Assembly (NCBI GenBank): GCA_030040215.1
Contig: JASHUD010000068.1
Location: forward strand, 1-6,920
Direction: 5' to 3'
DNA from: Methylovirgula sp.
GTDB lineage: Bacteria > Pseudomonadota > Alphaproteobacteria > Rhizobiales > Beijerinckiaceae
DNA: 6,920 bases
Shown here: positions 1-5,701 of the stretch, piece after piece
Layout: every line of letters starts with the position of its first letter
Position numbering within the stretch: position 1 is the stretch's first letter
Notes under the pieces: generated by a model
The model's input: only the letters and a program-made list of their open reading frames with translations
Databases searched by the model: none
Told to the model about the DNA's origin: nothing
Made by a program: the position numbers and the translations under genes

Positions 1-2
1 AT

Positions 3-21
3 CGCCTACGCTCCGTAGGCG
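3..21. repeat. Perfect hairpin downstream of the ndvA-like gene
   Basis: An 8-bp perfect inverted repeat (CGCCTACG at 3-10, CGTAGGCG at 14-21) encloses a 3-base loop. It lies about 35 bases past the stop codon of the minus-strand exporter gene, where a transcription terminator would be expected. No run of T follows it in either direction within the visible bases, and the window ends two bases further on, so a rho-independent terminator cannot be confirmed. It could equally be one copy of a dispersed palindromic intergenic repeat. Confidence 0.4.
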
Positions 22-55
22 CGGTGCGCCGGAGGATGCGGCGGCGCGACTGCCG

Positions 56-1867
56 CTACACCCCGGCGCGCTTGGCCGGACGCAGTTCGGTTATCGTGGC
101 GCTGCGCGCCTCGGGTTTCGCCGCGATGAGCTGCTCGCCGGCCAGCTTGGCGAAACGGCCGTGCTTGGCGATCAATTCGTCGAACGTGCCCATTTCGACG
201 ATTCGGCCGCGATCGAAGACGAAGATCCGATCGGCATGGCGGATGGTTGCCAAACGGTGCGCGATGATGAACGTCGTGCGGCCGTGCGTGGCCGTTTCCA
301 ACGCGAGCTGCAATTGCCGTTCCGTTTCGGCGTCAAGCGCCGAACTCGCCTCGTCGAAGATCATGATCGGCGGGTCCTTGAGAACCGCGCGGGCGATCGT
401 AAGTCGCTGACGCTCGCCGCCGGAAAGCGAGCGGCCGCGTTCGCTGATCACCGTCGCCAGTCCATCGTTCTGTCGAGCAACGAAATCGCCGGCCTGCGCC
501 CGCTCCAGCGCCTGGGCGATTTCCGCCGGGCTTGCATCGGGCTTGCCGATTTTCAGGTTCTCTTCGATCGAGCGGGTAAACAGCATCGGCTCTTGAAAGA
601 CGACGCCGATGTTGCGACGCAGGCCGGCGAGCGTCATCCCGCGGATGTCCATTCCGTCGATTTTGATAACGCCTTTCTGCGGATCGAAAACGCGATGCAG
701 CAGGTTGACAGTAGTCGTCTTGCCGGAGCCGGTCGCGCCGACCATTGCGATCGTTTCCCCCGGCGCGACATCGAAACTCAGGTCGCTCACCGCGGCATGC
801 GCCGTATCGTAGGAGAAGCTTACGTTTTCGAATGTGATCCGGCCCGTCAGGCGCCCCGGCTCGCGCGCCGCGGGAAGATCGGTAACATGCGGAGCGGTAT
901 CGAGGACGCCGAAGAATTCCTGGATCTTCGGCGCCTGCATGAAAAGCCCGTTGATGAAGCCGATGACGTCGCTGAGTTTGGCAATGAGCATCGTGGAGAA
1001 CGCCATGAAGGTAACGATCTGGCCGATCGTCGCCAGGTTTCGCGCGTGCAGCCAAATGCCCAACAGGAAAATCGCCAGCAGCGTCAAAGTCGCGGCGGCG
1101 CGCGCCGCGACGACGGCGACCGCCCACCAGGAGAGAACCGGCAGTTGCGCGGTCAGCACCGTGTTAATGAGCCGGCCGAGGGCGCGCGCTTCGCTCTCGA
1201 TGCGGGTGAAGCTTTGGATCACCGCGACATTGCCGATCACGTCCGAGGCCCGCTCGGTCAGAGTCGCATTATGGCGCTCCACGTCGTCTTGCAGGACGTG
1301 CGTGCGGCGTACGACGAAGATGATGAGCGCCGCGAAGATCGTCACGAGCAGGATGAGCAGAAAACCGAGCCGCCAATTGATGAAGAGCGACAACGGCAGC
1401 AGAAAAATGAGCGCGATAAACGCGACGCATTTCTCGCGGAAGAAGGACAGCCAGAGCCAGAAGAGACCGCTCGTCCCGTCGAGCATGCCTTTGAGCAGCC
1501 GGCCGGAATGCACCTGCCCGTGAAAACTCATCGGAAGCCGCAGGACGTGCTCGAAATAAGCCGCCATGCTCGCCAGACGGCGGCGATGCGCGAGCCGGTC
1601 GGCGTGAAGACCGACGAACACCGAACCCAAGATCGAGAACAGCGCGAAACCGATCCACGCCGCGATGAGCGGCGCAAGCTGCAAAAGACCGGGCGGATGG
1701 TGGATCGCGTCGCCGCCGCTCATTCGATCGACGATGCGCCCGAAGAGAACCGGTTCGGCGAATTGCGCGCTCGCCAAGGCGAGGTTGGCGAAAACCAGGA
1801 AAGCGGCGAGAGCCATTTCCGGGCCGATCAGTGCGAACGAGCGAAAATAGATGCGAGTTAGCGACAT
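56..1867 (-). CDS. ndvA: NdvA/ChvA-type glucan exporter, fused ABC permease and ATPase
   Basis: This 603-residue protein is a half-transporter with an N-terminal membrane domain and a C-terminal ATPase, expected to work as an inner-membrane homodimer. Hydrophobic segments lie near residues 12-35, 62-88, 147-187 (two helices) and 246-305 (two helices), giving the usual six. The ATPase is complete: Walker A GATGSGKT (377-384), Q-loop Gln425, signature LSGGERQ (481-487), Walker B ending Asp505-Glu506, and switch His537. The opening MSLTRIY, the AEPVLFGRI stretch (38-45) and the ADRLAHRRRL stretch (89-98) resemble the cyclic beta-1,2-glucan exporters NdvA/ChvA, whose length is also close to 600. 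That family moves cyclic glucan to the periplasm for osmoadaptation and host interaction. The glucan synthase gene (ndvB/chvB) is not in view, so the substrate is inferred from resemblance; a related lipid or peptide exporter is possible. The start follows family alignment, because no strong ribosome binding site precedes it. Confidence 0.85.
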   Translation of the reverse strand: MSLTRIYFRSFALIGPEMALAAFLVFANLALASAQFAEPVLFGRIVDRMSGGDAIHHPPGLLQLAPLIAAWIGFALFSILGSVFVGLHADRLAHRRRLASMAAYFEHVLRLPMSFHGQVHSGRLLKGMLDGTSGLFWLWLSFFREKCVAFIALIFLLPLSLFINWRLGFLLILLVTIFAALIIFVVRRTHVLQDDVERHNATLTERASDVIGNVAVIQSFTRIESEARALGRLINTVLTAQLPVLSWWAVAVVAARAAATLTLLAIFLLGIWLHARNLATIGQIVTFMAFSTMLIAKLSDVIGFINGLFMQAPKIQEFFGVLDTAPHVTDLPAAREPGRLTGRITFENVSFSYDTAHAAVSDLSFDVAPGETIAMVGATGSGKTTTVNLLHRVFDPQKGVIKIDGMDIRGMTLAGLRRNIGVVFQEPMLFTRSIEENLKIGKPDASPAEIAQALERAQAGDFVARQNDGLATVISERGRSLSGGERQRLTIARAVLKDPPIMIFDEASSALDAETERQLQLALETATHGRTTFIIAHRLATIRHADRIFVFDRGRIVEMGTFDELIAKHGRFAKLAGEQLIAAKPEARSATITELRPAKRAGV

Positions 1868-2000
1868 GATTGCGCCCAGGCTTTACGGGAGGCAGCCTTA
1901 GATCATATCCCCCCGGCGCGGCAAGGTGATATCCGCCCTCCGCCCGCTATCAAAGCGCCGTGATTATATACGAGGTCGACACGGGCGGAGCATGGCGAAA
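1868..2000. promoter_or_regulatory. Divergent intergenic region between ndvA-like gene and rluD
   Basis: About 130 bases separate the two divergent starts and should hold both promoters. Possible -10 boxes are TTATATA at 1964-1970 on the plus strand for rluD, and TATGAT (complement of 1902-1907) on the minus strand for the exporter. Neither has a good -35 at 16-18 bases, so these are weak suggestions only. If the rluD site is real, the in-frame GTG at 1926 lies upstream of transcription and cannot be the start. GGAG at 1987-1990 is the only Shine-Dalgarno-like element for rluD. Confidence 0.3.
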
Positions 2001-3023
2001 ATGCGCAACGATCTCGAAGAGGATGCCGATCTCTGCCTCGCGTTGGAGGTCGCGACGGCGGAAGCCGGCCAGCGGCTCGACCGCTTTCTCGTCGGCCGCG
2101 CCGAGACGCAAGGCTTGTCGCGCACCCGCCTCAAGAGCTTGGTCGAGAACGGCGCGGTTTCGATCGACGGACGGTCGGTTGCCGAAGCGGCCCTGAAAGT
2201 CAAAGCCGGGCAGAGGATCTTGCTGCGCGTCCCGCCGCCCGAAGAAGCGGTGCCGCGCGGCGAGCCCATGCCGCTTTCGATCCGCTTCGAGGACGAGCAT
2301 CTGATCGTTCTCGAGAAGCCTGCGGGGCTGGTCGTCCACCCGGCGCCGGGCCACGCGACGGGAACGCTGGTCAATGCGCTTATCGCACATTGCGGAGCGG
2401 AGCTGTCGGGCATCGGCGGGGTGCGCCGGCCGGGCATCGTGCATCGGCTCGATAAGGATACTTCAGGCCTGCTGGTAGTCGCCAAAAGCGACGCGGCGCA
2501 CCGCGGTCTGGCGGCGGTGTTCGCCGACCACGGGCGCAGCTTGTCGCTGACCCGCGAATACCTAGCCTTCGTCTGGGGCGTGCCGGAGCGGGCGGCGGGA
2601 ACGATTGCCACGGCGCTCGCGCGCCACAAGATAGACCGCGAGAAGATGGCAGTGGCGCGCGACGGCCGCGAGGCGGTTACGCATTGGCGGCGCACCGAAA
2701 TCTATGTCGGGCCGGACGGCGCGCCGGTCGCGAGTCTGCTCACCTGTTCGCTGGAGACGGGACGCACCCACCAGATCCGGGTGCATCTCGCCCATATCGG
2801 GCATCCGGTGCTCGGCGATCCGGTTTATGGGCGCGGTTTCAGAACCAAAGCGGTGCTGCTGGGAACTGAGGCGCAGGCCATGCTTGCCGCGCTTGGCCGC
2901 CAAGCGCTGCACGCAACGAGGCTCGGTTTCGTACATCCGGTCAGCGGCAAGGCCTATCTCTTCGAAAGCCTATTGCCGGAGGACCTGAATGCGTTGCATG
3001 CGGCGCTTGCCGCGTCGCGCTGA
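2001..3023 (+). CDS. rluD: RluD-type 23S rRNA pseudouridine synthase
   Basis: The protein (340 residues from this start) has an N-terminal S4 RNA-binding domain (about residues 24-77, beginning QRLDRFL) followed by an RluA-family pseudouridine synthase domain. The catalytic motif HRLDKDTSG is intact, with the nucleophile Asp at residue 151. The conserved ETGRTHQIRVHL motif is at 252-263 and HPVLGDPVYG at 268-277. S4 plus this length fits the RluD/RluC branch. RluD isomerises uridines in helix 69 of 23S rRNA (1911, 1915 and 1917 in E. coli), a cytoplasmic step in large-subunit maturation. Choosing RluD over RluC rests on overall resemblance and on rpoH being next door, which I recall as common in alphaproteobacteria. 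The ATG at 2001 has GGAG ten bases upstream. The ATG at 1992 is only one base after GGAG, too close; a GTG at 1926 would add residues lacking any family character. The 1992 start cannot be excluded. Confidence 0.88.
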   Translation: MRNDLEEDADLCLALEVATAEAGQRLDRFLVGRAETQGLSRTRLKSLVENGAVSIDGRSVAEAALKVKAGQRILLRVPPPEEAVPRGEPMPLSIRFEDEHLIVLEKPAGLVVHPAPGHATGTLVNALIAHCGAELSGIGGVRRPGIVHRLDKDTSGLLVVAKSDAAHRGLAAVFADHGRSLSLTREYLAFVWGVPERAAGTIATALARHKIDREKMAVARDGREAVTHWRRTEIYVGPDGAPVASLLTCSLETGRTHQIRVHLAHIGHPVLGDPVYGRGFRTKAVLLGTEAQAMLAALGRQALHATRLGFVHPVSGKAYLFESLLPEDLNALHAALAASR

Positions 3024-3231
3024 CGCATGCCGTAACGAAATCCCGCCTGCGGCGAATAAACCATTGTACCAATCCGCCGTTCATTCGGGACAATTTGCGC
3101 CTGGAACGGATCGTTTCGTTATGATTTGGAGCGATATGAGGATTGTTCGCGCCGCCGATTCGCCGAAAGCCCCGCTGCAGTTTGCCGCAAGCCGCCTTAC
3201 GCATTTGTAATGGCTTGCCGATTGCCCCGCT

Positions 3232-3260
3232 CTTCCAGGCCGGCCGGGCGACGCCTATAT
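3232..3260 (+). promoter_or_regulatory. Candidate rpoH promoter
   Basis: CTTCCA (3232-3237) and CTATAT (3255-3260) are separated by 17 bases. This approximates the housekeeping sigma pattern common in rhizobia, roughly CTTGAC-N17-CTATAT, with a perfect -10 but a poor -35. Transcription would begin near 3267 and give a leader of about 65 bases. I saw no convincing RpoH-type or ECF-type promoter (GGAAC with a well-placed GTT) here, so autoregulation is not supported. Confidence 0.35.
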
Positions 3261-3322
3261 TGAGCGGTCGCGCAGTCGACTGGGCTGGTGGCTGCGCAAG
3301 GGCCGCCGGAAACGGGGCCGAT

Positions 3323-3328
3323 AGGAGG
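3323..3328 (+). promoter_or_regulatory. Strong rpoH ribosome binding site
   Basis: A full AGGAGG lies four bases before the ATG at 3333. It fixes the start of rpoH there rather than at an in-frame upstream codon near 3288, whose extra residues do not resemble the family. Confidence 0.8.
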
Positions 3329-3332
3329 GACA

Positions 3333-4247
3333 ATGGCTACTGCGGCACTCCCCGTGCTCTCGGGGGAAAACGGGCTATCCCGCTATCTCCGGGAAATTCG
3401 GCGGTTCCCGATGCTGGAACCGCAAGAGGAATATATGCTCGCCAAGCGCTGGCGCGAGCACGAGGACCCCGAGGCGGCGCATAAGCTCGTCACCTCGCAT
3501 CTGCGCCTCGTCGCCAAGATCGCGATGGGCTATCGCGGCTACGGCCTGCCGATCGGCGAAGTCATCTCGGAAGGCAACGTCGGCCTGATGCAGGCGGTCA
3601 AGCGCTTCGAGCCGGAGCGCGGCTTTCGGCTGGCCACGTATGCGATGTGGTGGATCCGCGCCTCGATCCAGGAATACATCTTGCGCTCCTGGTCGCTCGT
3701 GAAAATGGGCACCACGGCAAGCCAGAAGAAGCTGTTCTTCAACCTGCGCAAGGCGAAGAGCCGGATCTCGGCGCTTGACGAAGGCGACATGCGCCCCGAC
3801 CAGGTCGATACGATCGCGCACCGGCTCGGCGTCTCCAAGCAGGACGTGATCGACATGAACCGCCGCATGTCGGGCGACGCTTCGCTTAACGCGCCGCTGC
3901 GCGAGGAGGGCGAAGGCGAATGGCAGGATTGGCTGGTCGACGACAGCGCGAGCCAAGAGAACCTGCTCGCCGACCGCGAGGAGACGGACAATCGCCTTGG
4001 CGCGCTGCATCGGGCGTTGGGGGTGCTCAACGATCGCGAGCGGCGCATTTTCGAGGCGCGCCGCCTGACCGACGATCCGATCACGCTCGAGCAATTGTCG
4101 GACGAGTTCGACATTTCGCGCGAACGCGTCCGGCAGATCGAAGTGCGTGCCTTCGAAAAGGTGCAGGCGGCGGTCAAGGCCGGCATGGCGAAGCTCGAAT
4201 CGCTGCCTTCGGCCGACGAAGCCGGGGCGCGGGCGCCGGCGCTTTAG
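3333..4247 (+). CDS. rpoH: RNA polymerase sigma factor RpoH (sigma-32)
   Basis: The 304-residue protein is a complete group-3-like sigma-70 family factor of the heat-shock type; it directs RNA polymerase to chaperone and protease promoters. Region 1.2/2.1 begins near LSRYLREIRRF (15-25). Region 2.3-2.4 includes RLATYAMWWIRASIQEY (99-115), which melts and reads the -10. The RpoH box QKKLFFNLR (131-139), diagnostic for this subfamily and linked to chaperone- and FtsH-dependent control, is intact. Region 3 spans about 155-205, and the region 4.2 helix-turn-helix (about 251-278, with ISRERVRQIE at 261-270) reads the -35. Length matches typical alphaproteobacterial RpoH. Many Hyphomicrobiales carry two or more rpoH paralogues, and I cannot tell which one this is. 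It follows rluD on the same strand after about 310 bases, probably with its own promoter, and ends at a hairpin terminator. Confidence 0.96.
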   Translation: MATAALPVLSGENGLSRYLREIRRFPMLEPQEEYMLAKRWREHEDPEAAHKLVTSHLRLVAKIAMGYRGYGLPIGEVISEGNVGLMQAVKRFEPERGFRLATYAMWWIRASIQEYILRSWSLVKMGTTASQKKLFFNLRKAKSRISALDEGDMRPDQVDTIAHRLGVSKQDVIDMNRRMSGDASLNAPLREEGEGEWQDWLVDDSASQENLLADREETDNRLGALHRALGVLNDRERRIFEARRLTDDPITLEQLSDEFDISRERVRQIEVRAFEKVQAAVKAGMAKLESLPSADEAGARAPAL

Positions 4248-4273
4248 CGGCCGGAAAATTCCCGTCGAAATCG

Positions 4274-4302
4274 AAGGCGGCGCGGCCTTGCCCGCCGCCT
4301 TT
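4274..4302 (+). terminator. Hairpin terminator after rpoH
   Basis: AAGGCGGCG (4274-4282) pairs with CGCCGCCTT (4293-4301), a 9-bp GC-rich stem with a 10-base loop, starting 26 bases past the rpoH stop. Only three T follow (4300-4302), so it is a weak rho-independent terminator by strict rules, but position and stem strength support the role. Confidence 0.55.
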
Positions 4303-4314
4303 CGCATGCTATAA
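4287..4314 (+). promoter_or_regulatory. Candidate tRNA-Pro promoter overlapping the rpoH terminator
   Basis: CTTGCC (4287-4292) and CTATAA (4309-4314) are 16 bases apart, a good match to the alphaproteobacterial housekeeping promoter. Transcription would start near 4321, about 26 bases before the mature tRNA. The -35 lies in the loop of the rpoH terminator hairpin. A small stem, CCACC (4317-4321) with GGTGG (4329-4333), lies around the expected start. Confidence 0.5.
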
Positions 4315-4346
4315 CGCCACCGCGCAAAGGTGGAGGAGCCGCCTGT

Positions 4347-4423
4347 CGGAGTGTAGCGCAGCCTGGTAGCGCACCTCGTTCGGGACGAGGGGGCCGGAGG
4401 TTCAAATCCTCTCACTCCGACCA
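4347..4423 (+). tRNA. tRNA-Pro (anticodon CGG)
   Basis: A complete 77-base tRNA with encoded CCA folds by eye into a standard cloverleaf. The acceptor stem CGGAGTG (4347-4353) pairs perfectly with CACTCCG (4413-4419), followed by discriminator A4420 and CCA (4421-4423). The D stem is GCGC/GCGC (4356-4359, 4369-4372). The anticodon stem is CCTCG/CGAGG (4374-4378, 4386-4390) with loop TTCGGGA, placing anticodon CGG at 4381-4383. The variable loop has five bases, and the T arm is GGAGG/CCTCT with a TTCAAAT loop. It reads the proline codon CCG, heavily used in a GC-rich genome. The 3' end of such genes is a frequent integration site, and the DNA downstream differs in composition. Confidence 0.97.
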
Positions 4424-4586
4424 CCATTTTACAAACCGCTCTTCGCGGCGGGACAATTCCGGGACAGAAATCCAAGGCGCTGTATGAGACCCCTATTCTG
4501 AGACATAGGGAAGCGGCGATCCGGTGTCTTTTGCGTCAGGCGCGACATCGCCGGCCGTAGGACCGATTCTGAACCGGAGAAAACTC
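4424..4586. other. Repeat-rich spacer downstream of tRNA-Pro
   Basis: No gene is convincing here. The stretch holds several short repeats. CGGGACA occurs at 4449-4455 and 4460-4466, eleven bases apart. TGAGAC occurs at 4485-4490 and 4499-4504, fourteen bases apart. CCCTAT (4491-4496) and ATAGGG (4505-4510) form an inverted repeat around the second TGAGAC. These could be protein-binding sites, arm sites left by an integrase, or chance. No T-rich terminator follows the tRNA. The end of the stretch supplies the methyltransferase ribosome binding site (GGAGA, 4576-4580). Confidence 0.4.
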
Positions 4587-5408
4587 ATGTTCGGGTCTCG
4601 ATTCGACGGCATCCGTAAGCATTTGAACCGCATTGATCAGCACTTCCGCGGGATAGACTGGAAAGTAGGCCAGATCGTCCCGCACCCAATTTCATGCGAT
4701 CAACAAAGTGAACTTCGCGCAACATTGAGGCTGCTTACGCCGCAACGCGCCATCGGCTTTTGCAAGGTACGATTTGGCAGTTCCGCAGATGGCGGATACG
4801 TGCTGCTAGATGATATCTTCGGCATAACCGGCGCGATATCGTTAGGCATCGGAAGCAATAATGATTGGGACGTTGCGCTGGCAAAACGCGGCGTTCCGGT
4901 CGATCAATTCGACGGATCCATCGATGCACCGCCGAATGAGCATCGTCTTCTGAGATTCGAGCGCCTCATGGTAGACGGACCGATGCTCAATCATATTGCT
5001 GCTCGATATCCTGAGTCGGATCGGCCAGACCTGATCCTAAAAGTGGATATCGAAGGAGCGGAATGGGCACTATTCGACACGCTCGATCCGCAAATTCTGC
5101 GGCGATTTTCGCAAATTATTTGCGAATTTCATGAGCTGCGCGATCTCGGGAAGAAAGATTTCAGGATGCGAGCCACACGCGTCTTTGCGAAGTTTGCCGC
5201 GACTCATGCCGTGATACACGTCCATGGAAATAATCACTCCCAATATGTTAGCGTCGGGAATGTTCCGATTCCTAACGCTATGGAAATCAGCTTCGCTTCT
5301 CGATCACGCTATTCGTTCGCTCCAAGCGATGAACTCTTTCCCACCGAACTCGATCGACCGAACTCCAGCATTTCCCCAGATCATTTTCTCGGTGCGTTCC
5401 GGTTCTAA
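4587..5408 (+). CDS. FkbM-like SAM-dependent methyltransferase, function unknown
   Basis: The 273-residue protein resembles the FkbM-type (Methyltransf_21-like) S-adenosylmethionine-dependent methyltransferases. Visible landmarks are FGSSADGGYVLLDD (63-76), a nucleotide-binding-type strand and loop ISLGIGSNNDWD (84-95), the family-typical LKVDIEGAEW (151-160), SQIICEFHEL (175-184) and VIHVHGNN (209-216). There is no signal peptide or membrane segment, so it should be cytoplasmic. FkbM enzymes usually O-methylate sugars or secondary metabolites, but the substrate here is unknown and no glycan or polyketide genes are in view. The ATG at 4587 is preferred because GGAGA precedes it by six bases; an upstream GTG at 4524 has no good ribosome binding site. 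Composition is unlike its neighbours: a hand count gives 26 G+C in 5101-5160 and 30 in 4981-5040, against 41 in 3601-3660 inside rpoH. With its place beside a tRNA, this suggests horizontal acquisition. Confidence 0.82.
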   Translation: MFGSRFDGIRKHLNRIDQHFRGIDWKVGQIVPHPISCDQQSELRATLRLLTPQRAIGFCKVRFGSSADGGYVLLDDIFGITGAISLGIGSNNDWDVALAKRGVPVDQFDGSIDAPPNEHRLLRFERLMVDGPMLNHIAARYPESDRPDLILKVDIEGAEWALFDTLDPQILRRFSQIICEFHELRDLGKKDFRMRATRVFAKFAATHAVIHVHGNNHSQYVSVGNVPIPNAMEISFASRSRYSFAPSDELFPTELDRPNSSISPDHFLGAFRF

Positions 5409-5670
5409 TTAAACGGCACAAACAAGGCAGGCCAAATGAGCTCCGGCGCCCGCCACACGGACCGGCGCCACGCGATGTACTATATGGGCGGAGCCGATCG
5501 TCGGCTCTTCGATGAGCGCCAGACGTCGTACTCGTGATGAGAGGCTGCGGAAGGCGGCGCGTTTGCGGTCTCTCATGGACGGTTGACCCGGAGATCGCCG
5601 GATTTTCCGCCGGTGGCGCAGATATGCGACTAACGCAATTGTGCGCACCATCGCGAAAACCATATTGCAT
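5409..5670. other. Intergenic region without a convincing gene
   Basis: About 260 bases between the convergent methyltransferase and cytochrome genes. GC content rises back to the level of the core genes. A perfect 7-bp inverted repeat, GAGCCGA (5491-5497) and TCGGCTC (5501-5507) with a 3-base loop, could form an RNA hairpin, but no T run follows. A 33-codon frame (ATG 5436 to TGA 5537) overlaps a 55-codon frame (ATG 5537 to TAG 5702) by one base. Neither has a good ribosome binding site or a family I recognise. The region may be a decayed end of an insertion. Confidence 0.4.
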
Positions 5671-5692
5671 AAAAAACCCGCGCAGCGGCGGG
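5671..5692 (-). terminator. Rho-independent terminator of the ABC-cytochrome operon
   Basis: On the minus strand, CCCGC (complement of 5688-5692) pairs with GCGGG (complement of 5677-5681) across a 6-base loop and is followed directly by six T (complement of 5671-5676). The stem begins 9 bases past the cytochrome stop codon. This is the clearest intrinsic terminator in the window. Confidence 0.8.
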
Positions 5693-5701
5693 CGTCTCTA
5701 G

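Larger units (their letters stand above)
3024..3332 (+). other. rluD-rpoH intergenic region and rpoH leader
   Basis: About 310 bases without a credible gene. The first half (3045-3130) is richer in A and T than the flanking genes and has several weak promoter-like words, including TATGAT at 3120-3125 with a poorly spaced TTGCGC at 3095-3100 (19 bases). No hairpin followed by T was found after the rluD stop. The second half holds a better promoter candidate (3232-3260) and a leader that can form a hairpin pairing GCGCAG (3270-3275) with CTGCGC (3292-3297). The short reading frames across this region look like chance. Confidence 0.5.

Noticed and set aside
161..1861. A 566-codon open frame on the plus strand, opposite the exporter gene
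   Set aside because: It is an antisense shadow. The minus strand encodes a complete ABC exporter with all motifs, while this frame gives a charged, low-complexity product with no family character, as often happens in GC-rich DNA.
1926..2000. GTG at 1926 as the rluD start
   Set aside because: The added residues lack family resemblance, no ribosome binding site precedes the GTG, and a possible -10 box lies downstream of it.
3103..3120. GGAAC followed by GTT as an ECF-sigma (EcfG/RpoE) promoter for rpoH
   Set aside because: The two elements are separated by only 10 bases, far short of the usual 16-17.
3086..4458. The 10-mer CGGGACAATT shared by the rpoH upstream region (3086-3095) and the tRNA downstream region (4449-4458) as att sites or a regulatory box
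   Set aside because: Several 10-base repeats are expected by chance in a window this size, and the flanks do not match.
3375..4475. A 366-codon minus-strand frame across rpoH and the tRNA
   Set aside because: It is antisense to rpoH, and its stretch GFEPPAPSSRTRCATRLRY is simply the antisense translation of the tRNA-Pro gene, a familiar spurious product.
5287..5670. Minus-strand frames of 127 and 84 codons between the methyltransferase and cytochrome genes
   Set aside because: They overlap the end of the methyltransferase gene or the gap behind a strong terminator, lack ribosome binding sites, and show no domain or sensible composition.
4424..5670. Integrase, insertion sequence or CRISPR array beside the tRNA
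   Set aside because: No recombinase or transposase motif, no terminal inverted repeat pair with a target duplication, and no regularly spaced long repeat was found.
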